Assembly: GCA_910584655.1 (NCBI GenBank)
Contig: CAJUBJ010000002.1
Coordinates: forward strand, 62,001-126,000
Length of the DNA: 64,000 nucleotides
Source of the DNA: an uncultured Bacilli bacterium
Lineage (GTDB): Bacteria; Bacillota_I; Bacilli_A; RF39; UBA660
Direction: 5' to 3'
This document shows, in pieces, positions 62,604-64,000 of the stretch (position 1 is its first letter; each line of letters begins with the position of its first letter). The notes beneath the pieces are model-generated. The model was not told the origin of the DNA and did no database searches. It saw only the letters and a program-made list of their open reading frames with translations. The position numbers and the translations under genes are program-made.

Positions 62604-63470
62604 GTTTACTTTCATCGGATTAACATGAATTATAGTTAGATATATTTCAGGTATTTTACGTTCAATTTCTCTCTCTAATTTATTTGCAATATCATGACTT
62701 TTAAATGTGGAAAGATTACCATCTACAAATATCGAAAAAGAAACTTGGTAAAGGTATCCTACTGGAGTGGCGTTGAAATGATTTATTTTTAAGACTTCAT
62801 CATGTCCTTCTATAATTTTCAAAACTTTTTCTTTTGTTTCTATAGAAATGGTTTTATCCATTAGAACATCATAACTGTCTTTAAATATTTTAAAACCTGT
62901 ATATACAATCCAAAGAGATATTCCTAACCCAACAATACCATCAATGTATTTGACACGAAATAATGATAATATTGCTGCTATGAGATTAAATAATGTAATA
63001 AGGCAATCATTACGATGATCTTTACTATTGGCTTCAACTAATAAATTGTTATATTTTTTACCTATTTTATTTGTATATATGTATAGAAGCATTTTAGTTA
63101 ATATTGTTACTAAGCAAACGACTACTAACCAAATTGTAAAATTATATTCATTTGTAATAAAAATAGATAACACTGAATCATATAAAATAGTAAGACCTAG
63201 AATAATCATTGTAATGCTTATTAACATTGAATAAATATATTCTGCTTTTCCATGACCTAAATTGTGATCTTCATCTGCTTCTTTGGAAGATACTTTATTG
63301 CCTATAAATGTCATTATGGAACTTAGAATATCTGAGGCACTATTCATTGCATCTGCTATCATTGCTTGACTATTTGATATAAGACCTACTATTATTTTGA
63401 TAATGAATAAGAATATATTGCCTATTACTCCAAAAATGCTTGCTTTGTTTGCTGCTTCAAATCGTTCCAT
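62586..63470 (-). CDS. Cation diffusion facilitator (FieF/YiiP-like)
   Basis: The 294-residue protein has six helices with ADAMNSASDIL and HNLGHGKAEYIYS, and in the fifth helix KDHRNDCLIT, the DxxxD/HxxxD metal set. A C-terminal metallochaperone-like domain with GHDEVLKINHFNATPVGYLY follows. It exports a divalent cation (Zn, Fe or Mn) in exchange for protons. It lies 38 bases after the ZIP-family gene, so import and export of metals may be co-expressed. Confidence 0.93.
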   Translation of the reverse strand: MERFEAANKASIFGVIGNIFLFIIKIIVGLISNSQAMIADAMNSASDILSSIMTFIGNKVSSKEADEDHNLGHGKAEYIYSMLISITMIILGLTILYDSVLSIFITNEYNFTIWLVVVCLVTILTKMLLYIYTNKIGKKYNNLLVEANSKDHRNDCLITLFNLIAAILSLFRVKYIDGIVGLGISLWIVYTGFKIFKDSYDVLMDKTISIETKEKVLKIIEGHDEVLKINHFNATPVGYLYQVSFSIFVDGNLSTFKSHDIANKLEREIERKIPEIYLTIIHVNPMKVNKDTKK

Positions 63471-63508
63471 AATAATACTCCTTTATCAGTTTCTACATTA
63501 TATCATAT

Positions 63509-64000
63509 TTAGCCTAATGTAACATCTAAAATCATCATTATTAAGAAGCCTATTAAGAAGCCAATAACATTTGTTTTACTTTCACTATCTGATTCTGGAA
63601 TTAATTCGACTATTGTTACATAAAACATAGCTCCCGCAGCTAATGCTAGTAAGTATGGTAACATTATACTTACAACATTTGTGAATATTATTGTTATAAT
63701 GGCCCCTAGAAGTTCAAATAATGCAGAGACAAATCCATAAAGGAAGGCTTTATTTTTACTATATCCTTTTTTATACAAAGGTAACGATACTATTGTTCCT
63801 TCAGGAAAGTTTTGAATGGCAATACCTATTGCAAGTGCATAACATGCTGCTAAACTTAGGCCTCCTGCTAAATAAGAAGCAAAAGCAATACCTACAGCCA
63901 TTCCTTCGGGGATGTTATGTAGAGTAACGGCGAGCATTATATTATCTATTTTTTCACTTGCTACAATATTTTTCTTTTTTAATATAATATCAATTACATA
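63509..64000 (-). CDS. ZIP-family metal transporter, 5' end beyond the window
   Basis: The frame is open to the right edge, with 21 codons before the first visible ATG (63937). The start is therefore outside. The visible 163 residues have the ZIP metal motifs AVTLHNIPEGMAVG and AIQNFPEGTIVS in the fourth and fifth helices, plus LFELLGAIITIIF. It imports Zn or a related divalent cation. Downstream is the CDF exporter. Confidence 0.92.
   Translation of the reverse strand, partial: YVIDIILKKKNIVASEKIDNIMLAVTLHNIPEGMAVGIAFASYLAGGLSLAACYALAIGIAIQNFPEGTIVSLPLYKKGYSKNKAFLYGFVSALFELLGAIITIIFTNVVSIMLPYLLALAAGAMFYVTIVELIPESDSESKTNVIGFLIGFLIMMILDVTLG

Noticed and set aside
1..64000. tRNA genes, rRNA genes, insertion sequences or riboswitches
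   Set aside because: I looked for T-loop sequences, inverted-repeat-flanked transposase frames and known aptamer cores and saw none. Short gaps hold only promoters, repeats and terminators.

Overview
The window is very AT-rich (roughly a quarter G+C by eye) and reads cleanly with the standard genetic code: Trp is TGG and TGA is a stop. Shine-Dalgarno sites are of the AAGGAGGTGAT type, promoters are sigma-A-like TTGACA/TATAAT, and terminators are short AT-rich hairpins with T-runs. With UppP, a cardiolipin synthase, YtrA-type GntR regulators, CsoR, a desulfoferrodoxin and many clostridial/bacillar DUF families, it looks like a chromosomal segment of an anaerobic, probably uncultured gut Firmicute (Bacilli/Mollicutes-related lineage). 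That assignment is inference. All but one of about 63 genes lie on the minus strand; only the TspO gene is on the plus strand. I see no rRNA, tRNA, CRISPR array, insertion sequence or prophage. No gene-free gap exceeds 300 bases.

Layout, left to right. 1-2606: a partial secreted protein, then a GntR-ABC module with a 35-codon membrane ORF at its end and a palindromic operator on its promoter. 2745-11966: a 3073-residue surface protein (NPCBM, transglutaminase-like core, three discoidin units, 18 Ig-like repeats, C-terminal anchor). 12117-15379: cardiolipin synthase and a membrane MutS-like ATPase. 15447-19690: a MacB-type ABC transporter and its two-component system, linked by shared 11-bp repeats. 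19795-27204: MBOAT/DHHW/DUF4358 cell-surface acylation genes, a condensation-type acyltransferase with a zinc-ribbon membrane partner, NUDIX, Na/Ca exchanger and alpha/beta hydrolase. 27307-30901: L-lactate dehydrogenase, a ClpX-like AAA+ protein and two unknown genes. 30968-32837: a second GntR-ABC module. 32958-42916: trmB, a PP-loop enzyme, envelope-stress-like genes (DUF4097/LiaF-like), TspO, rhomboid, VanZ-RDD, a zinc-ribbon HtrA and an atypical PRPP synthetase. 43070-45819: the csoR-copA-copZ copper operon. 45919-49520: a secreted beta-rich protein with a two-permease ABC transporter behind a promoter carrying two LytTR-type boxes. 49658-54698: uppP, an unknown gene, a double APH-kinase fusion and rsgA. 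54731-58503: an isolated 20-codon gene and a four-gene tandem family of HExxH proteins. 58513-64000: small enzymes, a zinc-ribbon protein, HD protein, DUF4186, desulfoferrodoxin, a CDF exporter and a partial ZIP transporter.

The best candidates for an undescribed system are (1) the four tandem HExxH paralogs with the adjacent promoter-ORF-terminator micro-gene, and (2) the LytTR-box-controlled secreted protein/ABC operon, whose regulator is not in the window. The ClpX-like protein without a zinc finger but with an IGF loop is a third candidate.
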